From Mycobacterium arosiense ATCC BAA-1401 = DSM 45069 (GTDB lineage: Bacteria; Actinomycetota; Actinomycetes; Mycobacteriales; Mycobacteriaceae): 38,548 nucleotides of DNA. Positions 30,349-38,324 of the stretch are shown piece by piece. The stretch is from positions 1-38,548 of the forward strand of contig NZ_MVHG01000044.1 of the NCBI RefSeq assembly GCF_002086125.1. The letters are read 5' to 3'. The position numbers were made by a program, and so were the translations under genes. Numbering within the stretch: the stretch's first letter is position 1; the number at the start of each line of letters is the position of its first letter. Below the pieces are notes generated by a model. It saw only the letters and a list, made by a program, of their open reading frames with translations, was not told the origin of the DNA and searched no databases.

Positions 30349-30513
30349 ATGAAGGTTATGCGAGAAACCGCCAGCATCAACAACATTCGCACCGCAATCC
30401 GCCAGCTCTCGGTGCGCGCCCAGCTCGCGAAGAAAGAAGGCCGGTACGCCGACGCCGCCGAGCTCGAGAGCCGCATCCAGGGCTTTCGGGAGGAACTGGG
30501 CCATCGCCCCTAG
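30349..30513 (+). CDS. Small 54-residue basic helical protein
   Basis: A short frame with GAAAGG upstream of ATG 30349 and a TAG at 30511-30513. The protein starts MKVMRETASINNIRTAIRQL, continues with SVRAQLAKKEGRYADAAELE and ends IQGFREELGHRP. It is mostly amphipathic helix and rich in Arg/Glu/Ala; AKKEGRYADAAELESRI resembles the UvrB/C-type helical hairpin. It lies 112 bp after sdhB and is convergent with the flavin reductase gene. The good ribosome site and protein-like composition support it being real. In H37Rv a membrane-protein gene (Rv0246) occupies this place, from memory. Function unknown. Confidence 0.6.
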   Translation: MKVMRETASINNIRTAIRQLSVRAQLAKKEGRYADAAELESRIQGFREELGHRP

Positions 30514-30534
30514 CCCGACGGCTCAGCGAGCCGG

Positions 30535-31023
30535 TCAGGCGCCGAGGCGGCGGAACACGCTGCGATGGAACACGATGGGTGCCACGTTGGCGTCAACGGT
30601 CACCTCATTGACCCGCAACACCACGATGGTGTGATCCCCGGCCGGGATGAGCTGCTCTATTGCGCTCTCCAGCCACAGGCCGGTGCCCTTGATGAACACC
30701 GCACCGGTGGGCCGCGAGACCGTCTGAAGCCCCGCGAACCTGTCGCCGGTTTTCGCGGCCAGCGTGCGCGCGGCCTCGTCGTGCTCCTCACCGAGGACAC
30801 TGATGCCCAGCATCGGCAGGTCCTTGAGCTTCGGCCACGTCGTCGAGGTGTTCTGCACGCAGAACGACACCAGCGGGGGGTCCAGCGAGACGGGGACGAA
30901 GGTGCTGGCCGCCAGACCTTCCCGAATTCCGTTCACCTCGGCGGCGATCGCCACCACACCGGACGGGAAGTGACCGAAGGCCTCACGCAGTGACGACGCT
31001 GTCAGCTTGTTGTTCGAGTTCAC
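30535..31023 (-). CDS. Flavin reductase-like domain protein (Rv0245-like)
   Basis: A 162-residue protein of the HpaC/FMN-binding split-barrel family, same length as Rv0245. Motifs are LREAFGHFPSGVVAIAAEVN, then LAASTFVPVSLDPPLVSFCV and the C-terminal HRSVFRRLG. Such proteins use NAD(P)H to reduce free flavin for a partner monooxygenase, or bind FMN/F420. GTG at 31023 is used; its AGGGG is rather distant. It lies 81 bp downstream of an oxygenase gene on the same strand, which could be cotranscribed, although that enzyme type does not normally need reduced flavin. Confidence 0.85.
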   Translation of the reverse strand: MNSNNKLTASSLREAFGHFPSGVVAIAAEVNGIREGLAASTFVPVSLDPPLVSFCVQNTSTTWPKLKDLPMLGISVLGEEHDEAARTLAAKTGDRFAGLQTVSRPTGAVFIKGTGLWLESAIEQLIPAGDHTIVVLRVNEVTVDANVAPIVFHRSVFRRLGA

Positions 31024-31104
31024 CGGACTGATTCGCCCCTAGAGCCGGAGACGGATTTTCGACTGTGACCCTACCCGGCGCCGGTCGCCCCGGCACCGCC
31101 ACCC

Positions 31105-32208
31105 TCAGTCGTTTTCTAAGCGTTCTGCCGAATATCCGTGCGCCGCTGCCACATCCGGATGGGCCCGCAGCCGGCTCTTCCAGGCGTTGCGCCCATAGAC
31201 CGAAAATATGGGGTCGGCCGGATCGTGCGACGGCGTCCAACGGTCATCGGTGCGCGCCGCGAGCTCGTCGGGCAGCGACAGCACCGGTATCTGCGCGTCC
31301 AGGCGCGGATTGAAGAAGTAGGGCACCGAGATGCGGTCACCCGCCTGCCCGTGCAGGCTGACCCGGTGCTCGGTGGCCCGCAGGTAGCCGCGCGTGGCCA
31401 CCTCGAGCAGCTCGCCGATGTTGACGATGAACGCCCCCTCGCGCGGCGGCACGTCGATCCAGCCGTCATCGGGATGGCCTTCTTGCCCGCCGCCGCGTCG
31501 GACCTGCAGGCCGGTGCTGCCCGGCTCGGCCAGCAGCAGGGTGAGCACGCCGGAGTCGCGGTGCGCGCCCACGCCCTGCGTGCGCGGCGATCGCAGGCGC
31601 GGCGAAGCCGGGCGCAGCGGGTCGCCGCCATCAGCCGTGACCGCGCGTCCCGGGTACCGGATGATCTTGATCAGGGTGGCCGGCGCGTCGGCGAAGGACG
31701 CGTCGGACACGCCGGGCGGACTGCCGAGCGAGGCCACCCAGTGTCGCAGCAGGGCGCGGGCGACCACGGACAGCGCGGCGTCCCACTCCTCGATGATCCC
31801 GGGCAGCTCCGGCAGCGCGGCCGGCCACTGATTCGGGCCTTGCAACCACCGATAGTCCGACCTGTCCAGCCCGTCGATCGGGGCGCGCTCCGGTCCGACG
31901 TCGATCTGCTCACGCCAATCCACCTCGCCGCGGGTCAGCTCGCCGCCAAGCCTGGTGTATCCCCGGAAATGGGGGCTGCGCACCATCGCGACGGCGTCCT
32001 TGTCCGATTGCGGCAGCTCGAACAGCCGGCGCGCCGCGTCCAGCATCCGCGCGACCAAGCCGGGTGGCACGCCATGACCGGTGAGGTAGAAGAAGCCCAC
32101 CAGATGGCCGGCCTCGCGCAGTCCCCGCCGCAGGTGCGCGGAATCGGTCCGCAGGTCCACCGTGGGCACCTCGCACGGCGGGGCAGTGACGCGGCGCACA
32201 GCAGTCAC
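31105..32208 (-). CDS. 2-oxoglutarate/Fe(II)-dependent oxygenase (isopenicillin N synthase family)
   Basis: A 367-residue oxygenase. The N-terminal DIOX_N part has LREAGHLVGFFYLTGHGVPP; the catalytic jelly roll has the iron ligands H216 and D218 in VGAHRDSGVLTL and H281 in ATEHRVS, with the co-substrate-binding R292-x-S294 in DRISVPYFFNP. Expected to hydroxylate, desaturate or cyclise a small molecule. It begins with GTG 32208, with no strong ribosome site, and is divergent from fadE5 over 201 bp. I recall no such gene at this place in H37Rv, so it appears to be an accessory insertion between the Rv0245 and fadE5 orthologs. Substrate unknown. Confidence 0.85.
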   Translation of the reverse strand: MTAVRRVTAPPCEVPTVDLRTDSAHLRRGLREAGHLVGFFYLTGHGVPPGLVARMLDAARRLFELPQSDKDAVAMVRSPHFRGYTRLGGELTRGEVDWREQIDVGPERAPIDGLDRSDYRWLQGPNQWPAALPELPGIIEEWDAALSVVARALLRHWVASLGSPPGVSDASFADAPATLIKIIRYPGRAVTADGGDPLRPASPRLRSPRTQGVGAHRDSGVLTLLLAEPGSTGLQVRRGGGQEGHPDDGWIDVPPREGAFIVNIGELLEVATRGYLRATEHRVSLHGQAGDRISVPYFFNPRLDAQIPVLSLPDELAARTDDRWTPSHDPADPIFSVYGRNAWKSRLRAHPDVAAAHGYSAERLEND

Positions 32209-32262
32209 GTGTGGACCGTCGCCGCAGGTAGATCGGATTTCAATGGCATGACCAGCAGGTTC

Positions 32263-32375
32263 CCAACCGGTTGGTTACTTAGGTAATGAAATCTAGCTCA
32301 CATTGGCTTGCATCCCACTGACGCGAACGATATTTTGGGGTTTGTTACTGGTGGGTAACTTAGACCTAGTACCCA
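32263..32375. promoter_or_regulatory. Operator-rich promoter region between the oxygenase and fadE5
   Basis: Four symmetric elements: CCAACCGGTTGG (32263-32274, perfect); TTACT-TA-GGTAA (32275-32286); GTTACTGGTGGGTAAC (32344-32359, TTACT-N4-GGTAA with matching outer bases); and TGGGTA-N12-TACCCA (32352-32375) overlapping it. CCCAACC also repeats at 32262 and 32372. The third element closely resembles the palindrome in the fadA2/fabG4 promoter. TetR- or GntR-type control is likely. Confidence 0.6.
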
Positions 32376-32409
32376 ACCACAAGTGGCATTCTCAACGAGG
32401 AGGACCGTA

Positions 32410-34245
32410 GTGAGCCACTACAAGAGCAACGTCCGCGACCAGGCGTTCAACCTGTTCGAGGTTCTGGGCGTTGACAAGGCGCTGGGCCAGGGCGCATACG
32501 CCGACCTGGACGCCGACACAGCCCAAGAAATGCTTAACGAAATCAGCCGACTGGCCGAGGGGCCGGTCGCCGACTCCTTCGTCGAAGGCGACCGCAACCC
32601 GCCGGTGTTCGACCCGAAGACGCACTCGGTGACGCTGCCGGACTCCTTCAAGAAGTCGGTCCAGGCCGTCATCGAGGCCGGTTGGGACAAGGTGGGCATC
32701 GACGAGGCGCTCGGCGGCATGCCGATGCCCCGTGCGCTGGTGTGGGCGCTGCACGAGCACCTGCTCGGCGCCAACCCCGCCGTGTGGATGTACGCCGGCG
32801 GCGCGGGCTTCGCGAACATCCTGTACCACCTCGGCACCGAGGAGCAGAAGAAGTGGGCCGTGATCTGCGCCGAGCGCGGCTGGGGTTCGACCATGGTGCT
32901 CACCGAGCCGGACGCCGGTTCGGACGTGGGCGCCGGGCGGACCAAGGCCGTCAAGCAGGAGGACGGATCCTGGCACATCGACGGTGTGAAGCGGTTCATC
33001 ACCTCCGCCGACTCCGGCGACCTCTTCGAGAACATCTTCCACCTGGTGCTGGCCCGCCCCGAGGGTGCCGGACCGGGCACCAAGGGGCTGTCGCTGTTCT
33101 TCGTGCCCAAGTTCCTGTTCGACTTCGAGACCGGTGAGCTGGGCGAGCGCAACGGCGTGTTCGTCACCAACGTCGAGCACAAGATGGGCCTGAAGGTTTC
33201 GGCGACGTGCGAGCTGAGCTTCGGCCAGCACGACGTCCCCGCCAAGGGCTGGTTGGTCGGCGAGGTGCACAACGGCATCGCCCAGATGTTCGAGGTCATT
33301 GAGCAGGCCCGCATGATGGTCGGTACCAAGGCCATCGCGACGCTGTCGACGGGCTACCTGAACGCGCTGGAATACGCGAAGTCCCGGGTCCAGGGCGCCG
33401 ACATGACCCAGATGACCGACAAGACCGCACCGCGGGTGACCATCACGCACCACCCGGACGTGCGCCGTTCGCTGATGACCCAGAAGGCCTACGCCGAGGG
33501 TCTGCGGGCGCTGTACCTGTTCACGTCGACCTATCAGGACGCGGCGGTCGCCGAGGCGCTCTACGGTGTGGACGCCGAGCTGGCGGTCAAGGTCAACGAC
33601 CTGATGCTTCCGGTCGTCAAGGGTGTGGGCTCGGAGCAGGCGTACGCCAAGCTCACCGAGAGCCTGCAGACATTCGGTGGATCCGGCTTTTTGCAGGACT
33701 ACCCGATCGAGCAGTACATCCGGGACGCCAAGATCGACTCGCTGTATGAGGGCACGACCGCCATCCAGGCGCAGGACTTCTTCTTCCGCAAGATCGTCCG
33801 CGACAAGGGTGTGGCGCTGGCCCACGTGTCCGAGCAGATCCAGACGTTTGTCGACAGCGAGTCCGGCAACGGCCGCCTGAAGGGCGAGCGCGAGCTGCTG
33901 GCCAAGGCGCTGGCCGACGTCCAGGCGATGGCGACCACGCTGACCGGTTATTTGATGGCGGCGCAGGAGGACGTGACCAGCCTGTACAAGGTGGGTCTGG
34001 GTTCGGTGCGCTTCCTGATGAGCGTCGGTGACCTGGTCATCGGCTGGTTGTTGCAGCGGCAGGCGGCGGTCGCCGTGGCGGCGCTGGACGCCGGTGCCAG
34101 CGGCGATGAGCGGGCCTTCTACGAGGGCAAGATCGCGGTGGCGTCGTTCTTCGCGAAGAACTTCCTGCCGTTGCTGACCAGCACCCGCGAGGTCATCGAC
34201 ACGCTGGACAACGACATCATGGAGCTCGACGAGGCCGCCTTCTAG
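32410..34245 (+). CDS. fadE5: Acyl-CoA dehydrogenase FadE5
   Basis: A 611-residue acyl-CoA dehydrogenase, exactly the length of Rv0244c. Key parts: an N-terminal extension (MSHYKSNVRDQAFNLFEVLG), the FAD/substrate loop TEPDAGSDVGAGRTKAVKQ, VKRFITSADSGD, and the catalytic Glu447 in SLYEGTTAIQAQDFFFRKI, followed by a C-terminal helical extension. It makes the first FAD-dependent double bond in fatty acyl-CoA beta-oxidation. GTG at 32410 follows GAGGAGGA. Regulation is suggested by the palindromes upstream. Two terminators follow. Confidence 0.96.
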   Translation: MSHYKSNVRDQAFNLFEVLGVDKALGQGAYADLDADTAQEMLNEISRLAEGPVADSFVEGDRNPPVFDPKTHSVTLPDSFKKSVQAVIEAGWDKVGIDEALGGMPMPRALVWALHEHLLGANPAVWMYAGGAGFANILYHLGTEEQKKWAVICAERGWGSTMVLTEPDAGSDVGAGRTKAVKQEDGSWHIDGVKRFITSADSGDLFENIFHLVLARPEGAGPGTKGLSLFFVPKFLFDFETGELGERNGVFVTNVEHKMGLKVSATCELSFGQHDVPAKGWLVGEVHNGIAQMFEVIEQARMMVGTKAIATLSTGYLNALEYAKSRVQGADMTQMTDKTAPRVTITHHPDVRRSLMTQKAYAEGLRALYLFTSTYQDAAVAEALYGVDAELAVKVNDLMLPVVKGVGSEQAYAKLTESLQTFGGSGFLQDYPIEQYIRDAKIDSLYEGTTAIQAQDFFFRKIVRDKGVALAHVSEQIQTFVDSESGNGRLKGERELLAKALADVQAMATTLTGYLMAAQEDVTSLYKVGLGSVRFLMSVGDLVIGWLLQRQAAVAVAALDAGASGDERAFYEGKIAVASFFAKNFLPLLTSTREVIDTLDNDIMELDEAAF

Positions 34246-34267
34246 GCCGCCTTCGACCGCAACGCGC

Positions 34268-34302
34268 AAATCCCCCGCTTCGCCTGTCGAAGGGGGGGAT
34301 TT
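34268..34302 (+). terminator. Intrinsic terminator after fadE5
   Basis: A 15-bp stem with one mismatch (AAATCCCCCGCTTCG against CGAAGGGGGGGATTT) and loop CCTGT, 22 bp after the stop codon. Confidence 0.8.
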
Positions 34303-34336
34303 CGCCGCTCGGCGGGAAGCTGCTTGGACGCAAAAA

Positions 34337-34371
34337 GGCCGCCGCTGGATCCCCTCACTCCAGCGGCGGCC
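34337..34371. terminator. Second terminator with A-tract and T-tract flanks
   Basis: A perfect 13-bp stem GGCCGCCGCTGGA/TCCAGCGGCGGCC with loop of nine bases, preceded by AAAAA and followed by CTTTT, so it can work in both directions between convergent fadE5 and fadA2. Confidence 0.85.
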
Positions 34372-34563
34372 CTTTTCGTACGCCAATCCGCGCTGCGGAC
34401 GGGCGGTCGTTGTCGGGGGATGCCCCGTATTGCCGTCGGGGTCGGGGGGTCAGACCACAACACGGGGCTATCCGGTGGGTCGGATACCCGCGCCCCCTTT
34501 CGCCTAACCCGATGTGACTCAACTCATGACTGCGTCGAGCCGGCAGGGCGAGGCGTCGGCGGC
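34372..34563. other. Intergenic DNA between the terminators and fadA2
   Basis: Together with the two terminators this makes a 318-bp gene-free gap. This part is GC-rich with runs such as GGGGGATGCCCCG and GTCGGGGTCGGGGGG, but I see no convincing gene, RNA or operator. Confidence 0.5.
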
Positions 34564-35907
34564 TCAGGCCTCCAGAATCGCGGCCACGCCCTGGCCGCCC
34601 GCAGCGCAGATCGAGACCAGGGCGCGCACGGTGCCGCCGCCCTTCTGCTCGGCCTTGCGCTGGGCGAGCTGCTTGGCCGCCTGGGCCAGGATGCGCCCGC
34701 CGGTGGCCGCGAACGGATGGCCGGCGGCCAGCGAGGACCCGTTGACGTTCAGCTTGGACCGGTCGATCGAGCCCAGCGCGCCGTCCAGGCCCAGCCGCTC
34801 CTTGCAGTACTCCTCGGACTCCCAAGCCTGCAGGTGGCACAGCACCACCGAAGCGAACGCCTCGTGGATCTCGTAGAAGTCGAAGTCCTGCAGGCTCAGG
34901 CCGTTGCGGGCCAGCAGCCGGGGCACGGCGTAGGTCGGGGCCATGAGCAGGCCGTCGCGCCCGGTGACGTAGTCGACGGCCGCGGTCTCCGAGTCCACCA
35001 GGTAGGCCAGCGGGGTCAGCGAATGAGCGGCCGCCCACTCGTCGGTGGCCAGCAGCGCCACCGACGCACCGTCGGTCAGCGGTGTCGAGTTGCCGGCCGT
35101 CATCGTCGCGTCGCCGGCCTTGACTCCGAACACCGGGCGCAGTTTGGCCAGCTTCTCCGCCGACGAGTCGGGGCGCAGGTTGTCGTCGCGGTACAGCCCC
35201 AGGAAGGGGGTGACCAGGTCGTCGAAGAAGCCGCGGTCATAGGCCGCCGCCATGTTGCGGTGGCTGGCGGCGGCCAGCTCGTCCTGGGCGACGCGGGGCA
35301 TGCCCATCTTCTTGGCGGTGAGCGCCTGGTGCTCGCCCATGGACAACCCGGTGCGCGGTTCGCTGTTCACCGGGATCTCGACGCCCAGGGTGGCGGGCAG
35401 CGTGCCCACCAGCTTCAGCCGTTGCACGTTGGACTTGGCCCGGCGCAACTTGAGCAGGGTGCGGCGCAGGTTGTCGCCCAGACCGATGGGCGCGTCGGAG
35501 GTGGTGTCGACGCCGCCGGCGGCGGCCACGTCGTAACGGCCGGACGCGATACCCTCGGCGGCGGCCACCGCCGCCTGCAGCCCGGTACCGCAGGCCTGTT
35601 GCAGGTCGAACGCGGGCGTGTGGGACGACAGCTGCGATCCCAGCACGCACTCGCGGGTCAGGTTGAAGTCCCGGCTGTGCTTGAGCACGGCGCCCCCGAC
35701 GACGACGCCCAGCCGCTCGCCGGCCAATCCGAAGCGATCCACCAGCCCGCCCAGGGCGGCGGTGAACATGTCCTGGTTGGACGCCTCCGCGTAGGCGCCG
35801 TCGGATCGGGCGAACGGGATGCGGTTGCCGCCCAGCACGGCCACCCGCCGACGCTCAGAACTGCGCTGAGCGGACTGTTTATTTGCCTCAGAACTTGCAG
35901 CGGCCAC
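34564..35907 (-). CDS. fadA2: Acetyl-CoA acetyltransferase/thiolase FadA2
   Basis: A 447-residue thiolase of the FadI-like group. The nucleophile is C106 in QQACGTGLQA; the other catalytic motifs are EIHEAFASVV, AAGHPFAATGGR (His) and SICAAGGQG (second Cys). It cleaves 3-ketoacyl-CoA to acetyl-CoA and a shortened acyl-CoA. GTG at 35907 follows GGAGAAGAAC. Divergent from fabG4 over 152 bp, with a palindrome in the gap also found before fadE5. It matches Rv0243. Confidence 0.95.
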   Translation of the reverse strand: MAAASSEANKQSAQRSSERRRVAVLGGNRIPFARSDGAYAEASNQDMFTAALGGLVDRFGLAGERLGVVVGGAVLKHSRDFNLTRECVLGSQLSSHTPAFDLQQACGTGLQAAVAAAEGIASGRYDVAAAGGVDTTSDAPIGLGDNLRRTLLKLRRAKSNVQRLKLVGTLPATLGVEIPVNSEPRTGLSMGEHQALTAKKMGMPRVAQDELAAASHRNMAAAYDRGFFDDLVTPFLGLYRDDNLRPDSSAEKLAKLRPVFGVKAGDATMTAGNSTPLTDGASVALLATDEWAAAHSLTPLAYLVDSETAAVDYVTGRDGLLMAPTYAVPRLLARNGLSLQDFDFYEIHEAFASVVLCHLQAWESEEYCKERLGLDGALGSIDRSKLNVNGSSLAAGHPFAATGGRILAQAAKQLAQRKAEQKGGGTVRALVSICAAGGQGVAAILEA

Positions 35908-35977
35908 TGTTCTTCTCCGTGTTTGCGCGGTCTATCGAATTGGGAAACACCCGACCGGGGCCATACTACCTACTGTT

Positions 35978-35993
35978 CTTACTCTGCAGTAAG
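35978..35993. promoter_or_regulatory. Palindrome CTTACT-CTGC-AGTAAG between fadA2 and fabG4
   Basis: Perfect 6-bp arms, 16 bp overall, about midway in the divergent promoter. Its core TTACT-N4-AGTAA matches TTACT-N4-GGTAA in the fadE5 promoter (32345-32358). A single repressor could act on fadA2, fabG4-htdX and fadE5 together. Confidence 0.6.
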
Positions 35994-36059
35994 TTCGTCC
36001 CCGATACGGTTGTGCAGTAGGCATACCCCGATTTCGCAAGAACATGGAAGGTAGCTCCG

Positions 36060-37424
36060 GTGGCTCCCAAGGCTTCGTCCGATCTGTTCTCCCAGATCGT
36101 CAATTCCGGTCCTGGATCGTTTCTCGCCAAGCAGCTCGGCGTACCCCAACCCGAGACGCTGCGCCGCTACCGTGCCGGTGAACCGCCACTGGCCGGGGCC
36201 CTGCTGATCGGCGGCGAGGGCAGGGTCGTCGAACCGCTGCGCGCGGCGCTGGACGCCGACTACGACCTGGTGGGCAACAACCTCGGCGGCCGGTGGGCCG
36301 ACAAGTTCGGCGGCCTGGTGTACGACGCGACCGGCATCACCACGCCCGAGGGGCTCAGGGGGTTGTACGAGTTCTTCACCCCTCTGCTGCGCAACCTGGG
36401 CCATTCCGCGCGCGTGGTGGTCGTCGGCACCACGCCCGACGCCGCGGCCAGCCCGCACGAGCGGATCGCGCAGCGCGCGCTGGAGGGCTTCACCCGTTCG
36501 TTGGGCAAGGAGCTGCGCAACGGGACCACGGTGGCGCTGGTGTACCTGTCGCCGGACGCCAAGCCCGCCGCGACGGGCCTGGAATCGACGATGCGGTTCA
36601 TCTTGTCGGCCAAGTCCGCCTACGTTGACGGCCAGGTCTTCTACGTCGGGGAGGCCGACTCGACGCCCCCGGCCGATTGGGAGCGCCCGCTGGACGGCAA
36701 GGTCGCGATCGTGACCGGCGCGGCCCGGGGCATCGGCGCGACGATCGCCGAGGTGTTCGCCCGCGACGGCGCCCGCGTGGTCGCCATCGACGTCGAATCG
36801 GCCGCCGAGGCGCTGGCCGAAACGGCCAGCCGGGTCGGGGGCACCGCGTTGTGGCTCGACGTCACCGCCTCCGACGCCGTCGACAAGATCACCGAGCACC
36901 TGCGCGAGCACCACGGGGGCCGCGCCGACATTCTGGTCAACAACGCCGGTATCACCCGCGACAAGTTGTTGGCCAACATGGACGACGCTCGCTGGGACGC
37001 CGTCCTGGCCGTCAACCTGCTTGCCCCGCTGCGGCTTACCGAGGGGCTGATGGCCAACGGCACCCTCGGCGAGGGCGGCCGGGTGATCGGCCTGTCGTCG
37101 ATGGCCGGCATCGCCGGCAACCGCGGCCAGACCAACTACGCGACGACCAAGGCCGGGATGATCGGCCTCACCCAGGCGTTGGCCCCGCAGCTCTACGACA
37201 AGGGCATCACGATCAACGCCGTCGCACCGGGATTCATCGAAACCCAGATGACCGCCGCCATCCCGCTGGCCACCCGCGAGGTCGGCCGCCGGATGAACTC
37301 GCTGCTGCAGGGCGGGCAGCCGGTGGACGTCGCCGAAACCATCGCATACTTCGCCAGCCCGGCCTCAAATGCGGTGACGGGTAACGTCATTCGCGTCTGC
37401 GGCCAGGCCATGCTGGGCGCGTAG
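36060..37424 (+). CDS. fabG4: High-molecular-weight 3-oxoacyl reductase FabG4
   Basis: A 454-residue SDR, same length as Rv0242c. The N-terminal ~205 residues form a degenerate flavodoxin-like domain; the C-terminal half is a full SDR with cofactor loop VTGAARGIGATIAEVFA, NNAGIT, and the tetrad S347, Y360, K364 in LSSMAGIAGN and TNYATTKAGM. It reduces 3-ketoacyl thioesters with NADH. GTG at 36060 follows GGAAGG. htdX begins 26 bp after its stop, consistent with a reductase-dehydratase pair. Confidence 0.96.
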   Translation: MAPKASSDLFSQIVNSGPGSFLAKQLGVPQPETLRRYRAGEPPLAGALLIGGEGRVVEPLRAALDADYDLVGNNLGGRWADKFGGLVYDATGITTPEGLRGLYEFFTPLLRNLGHSARVVVVGTTPDAAASPHERIAQRALEGFTRSLGKELRNGTTVALVYLSPDAKPAATGLESTMRFILSAKSAYVDGQVFYVGEADSTPPADWERPLDGKVAIVTGAARGIGATIAEVFARDGARVVAIDVESAAEALAETASRVGGTALWLDVTASDAVDKITEHLREHHGGRADILVNNAGITRDKLLANMDDARWDAVLAVNLLAPLRLTEGLMANGTLGEGGRVIGLSSMAGIAGNRGQTNYATTKAGMIGLTQALAPQLYDKGITINAVAPGFIETQMTAAIPLATREVGRRMNSLLQGGQPVDVAETIAYFASPASNAVTGNVIRVCGQAMLGA

Positions 37425-37450
37425 TGAAACGGGCTGTCGAGGAGAATGCC

Positions 37451-38293
37451 ATGAACCAGCCAAGCGGCCTGAAGAACATGCTGCGCGCGGCGGCCGGGAC
37501 CCTGCCGGTGGTGTCCCGCAGCAGCGAGGTGCCCACCCGCACGGTGACCATCGACGAATTGCCCATCGACCGCGCGAACGTGGCCGAGTACGCGGGGGTC
37601 ACCGGTCTGCGCTACGGCAATCACGTGCCGCTGACCTATCCGTTCGCGCTGACCTTTCCTTCGCTGATGTCGTTGGTGACCGGCTTCGACTTCCCCTTCG
37701 CCGCAATGGGATCGGTGCACACCGAGAACCACATCACGCAATACCGCCCGATCGCGGTCACCGACACCGTCGGGGTGCGCGTGCACGCCGAGAACCTGCG
37801 CGAGCACCGCAAGGGTCTGCTGGTCGACCTGGTGACCGACGTCAGCGTCGGCAACGACACCGCCTGGCATCAGGTGACGACCTTCCTGCACCAGCAACGG
37901 ACCAGCCTGTCCGATGAACCCAAGCCGCCGCCGCAGAAGCAGCCCAAGCTGCCACCGCCGTCCACGGTCTTGCGGATCAGCCCCGGGCTGATCCGGCGCT
38001 ACGCCGACGTCGGGGGCGATCACAACCCGATCCACACCAACTCGGTCGCGGCCAAGCTGTTCGGATTCCCGACCGTGATCGCGCACGGAATGTACAGCGC
38101 CGCAGCGGTATTGGCCAACATCGAAGCGCAAATTCCCTATGCCGTGCGGTATTCGGTGCGGTTCGGCAAGCCACTGGTGCTGCCCGCAACGGCCGGGCTC
38201 TACATCGACGAACACGACGGCGGCTGGGACATTTCGCTGCGCAACATCGCCAAGGGATACCCGCACCTGACCGGCACGGTCCGAGCGCTCTAG
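37451..38293 (+). CDS. htdX: MaoC-like 3-hydroxyacyl-thioester dehydratase HtdX
   Basis: A 280-residue double-hotdog dehydratase, equal in length to Rv0241c. The catalytic pair D190/H195 is in the motif GGDHNPIHTN, followed by LFGFPTVIAHGMYS. It dehydrates 3-hydroxyacyl-ACP/CoA to the 2-enoyl form. ATG at 37451 follows GAGGAG; the in-frame GTG at 37424 overlaps the fabG4 stop but lacks a ribosome site. It ends 31 bp before an insertion sequence. Confidence 0.95.
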   Translation: MNQPSGLKNMLRAAAGTLPVVSRSSEVPTRTVTIDELPIDRANVAEYAGVTGLRYGNHVPLTYPFALTFPSLMSLVTGFDFPFAAMGSVHTENHITQYRPIAVTDTVGVRVHAENLREHRKGLLVDLVTDVSVGNDTAWHQVTTFLHQQRTSLSDEPKPPPQKQPKLPPPSTVLRISPGLIRRYADVGGDHNPIHTNSVAAKLFGFPTVIAHGMYSAAAVLANIEAQIPYAVRYSVRFGKPLVLPATAGLYIDEHDGGWDISLRNIAKGYPHLTGTVRAL

Positions 38294-38324
38294 CGCCGCC
38301 GGTAGCAACCCGCGTCGCGACTAG

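Noticed and set aside
32392..34386. 664-codon minus-strand frame
   Set aside because: Antisense to fadE5, and it runs across the terminators; no domain seen.
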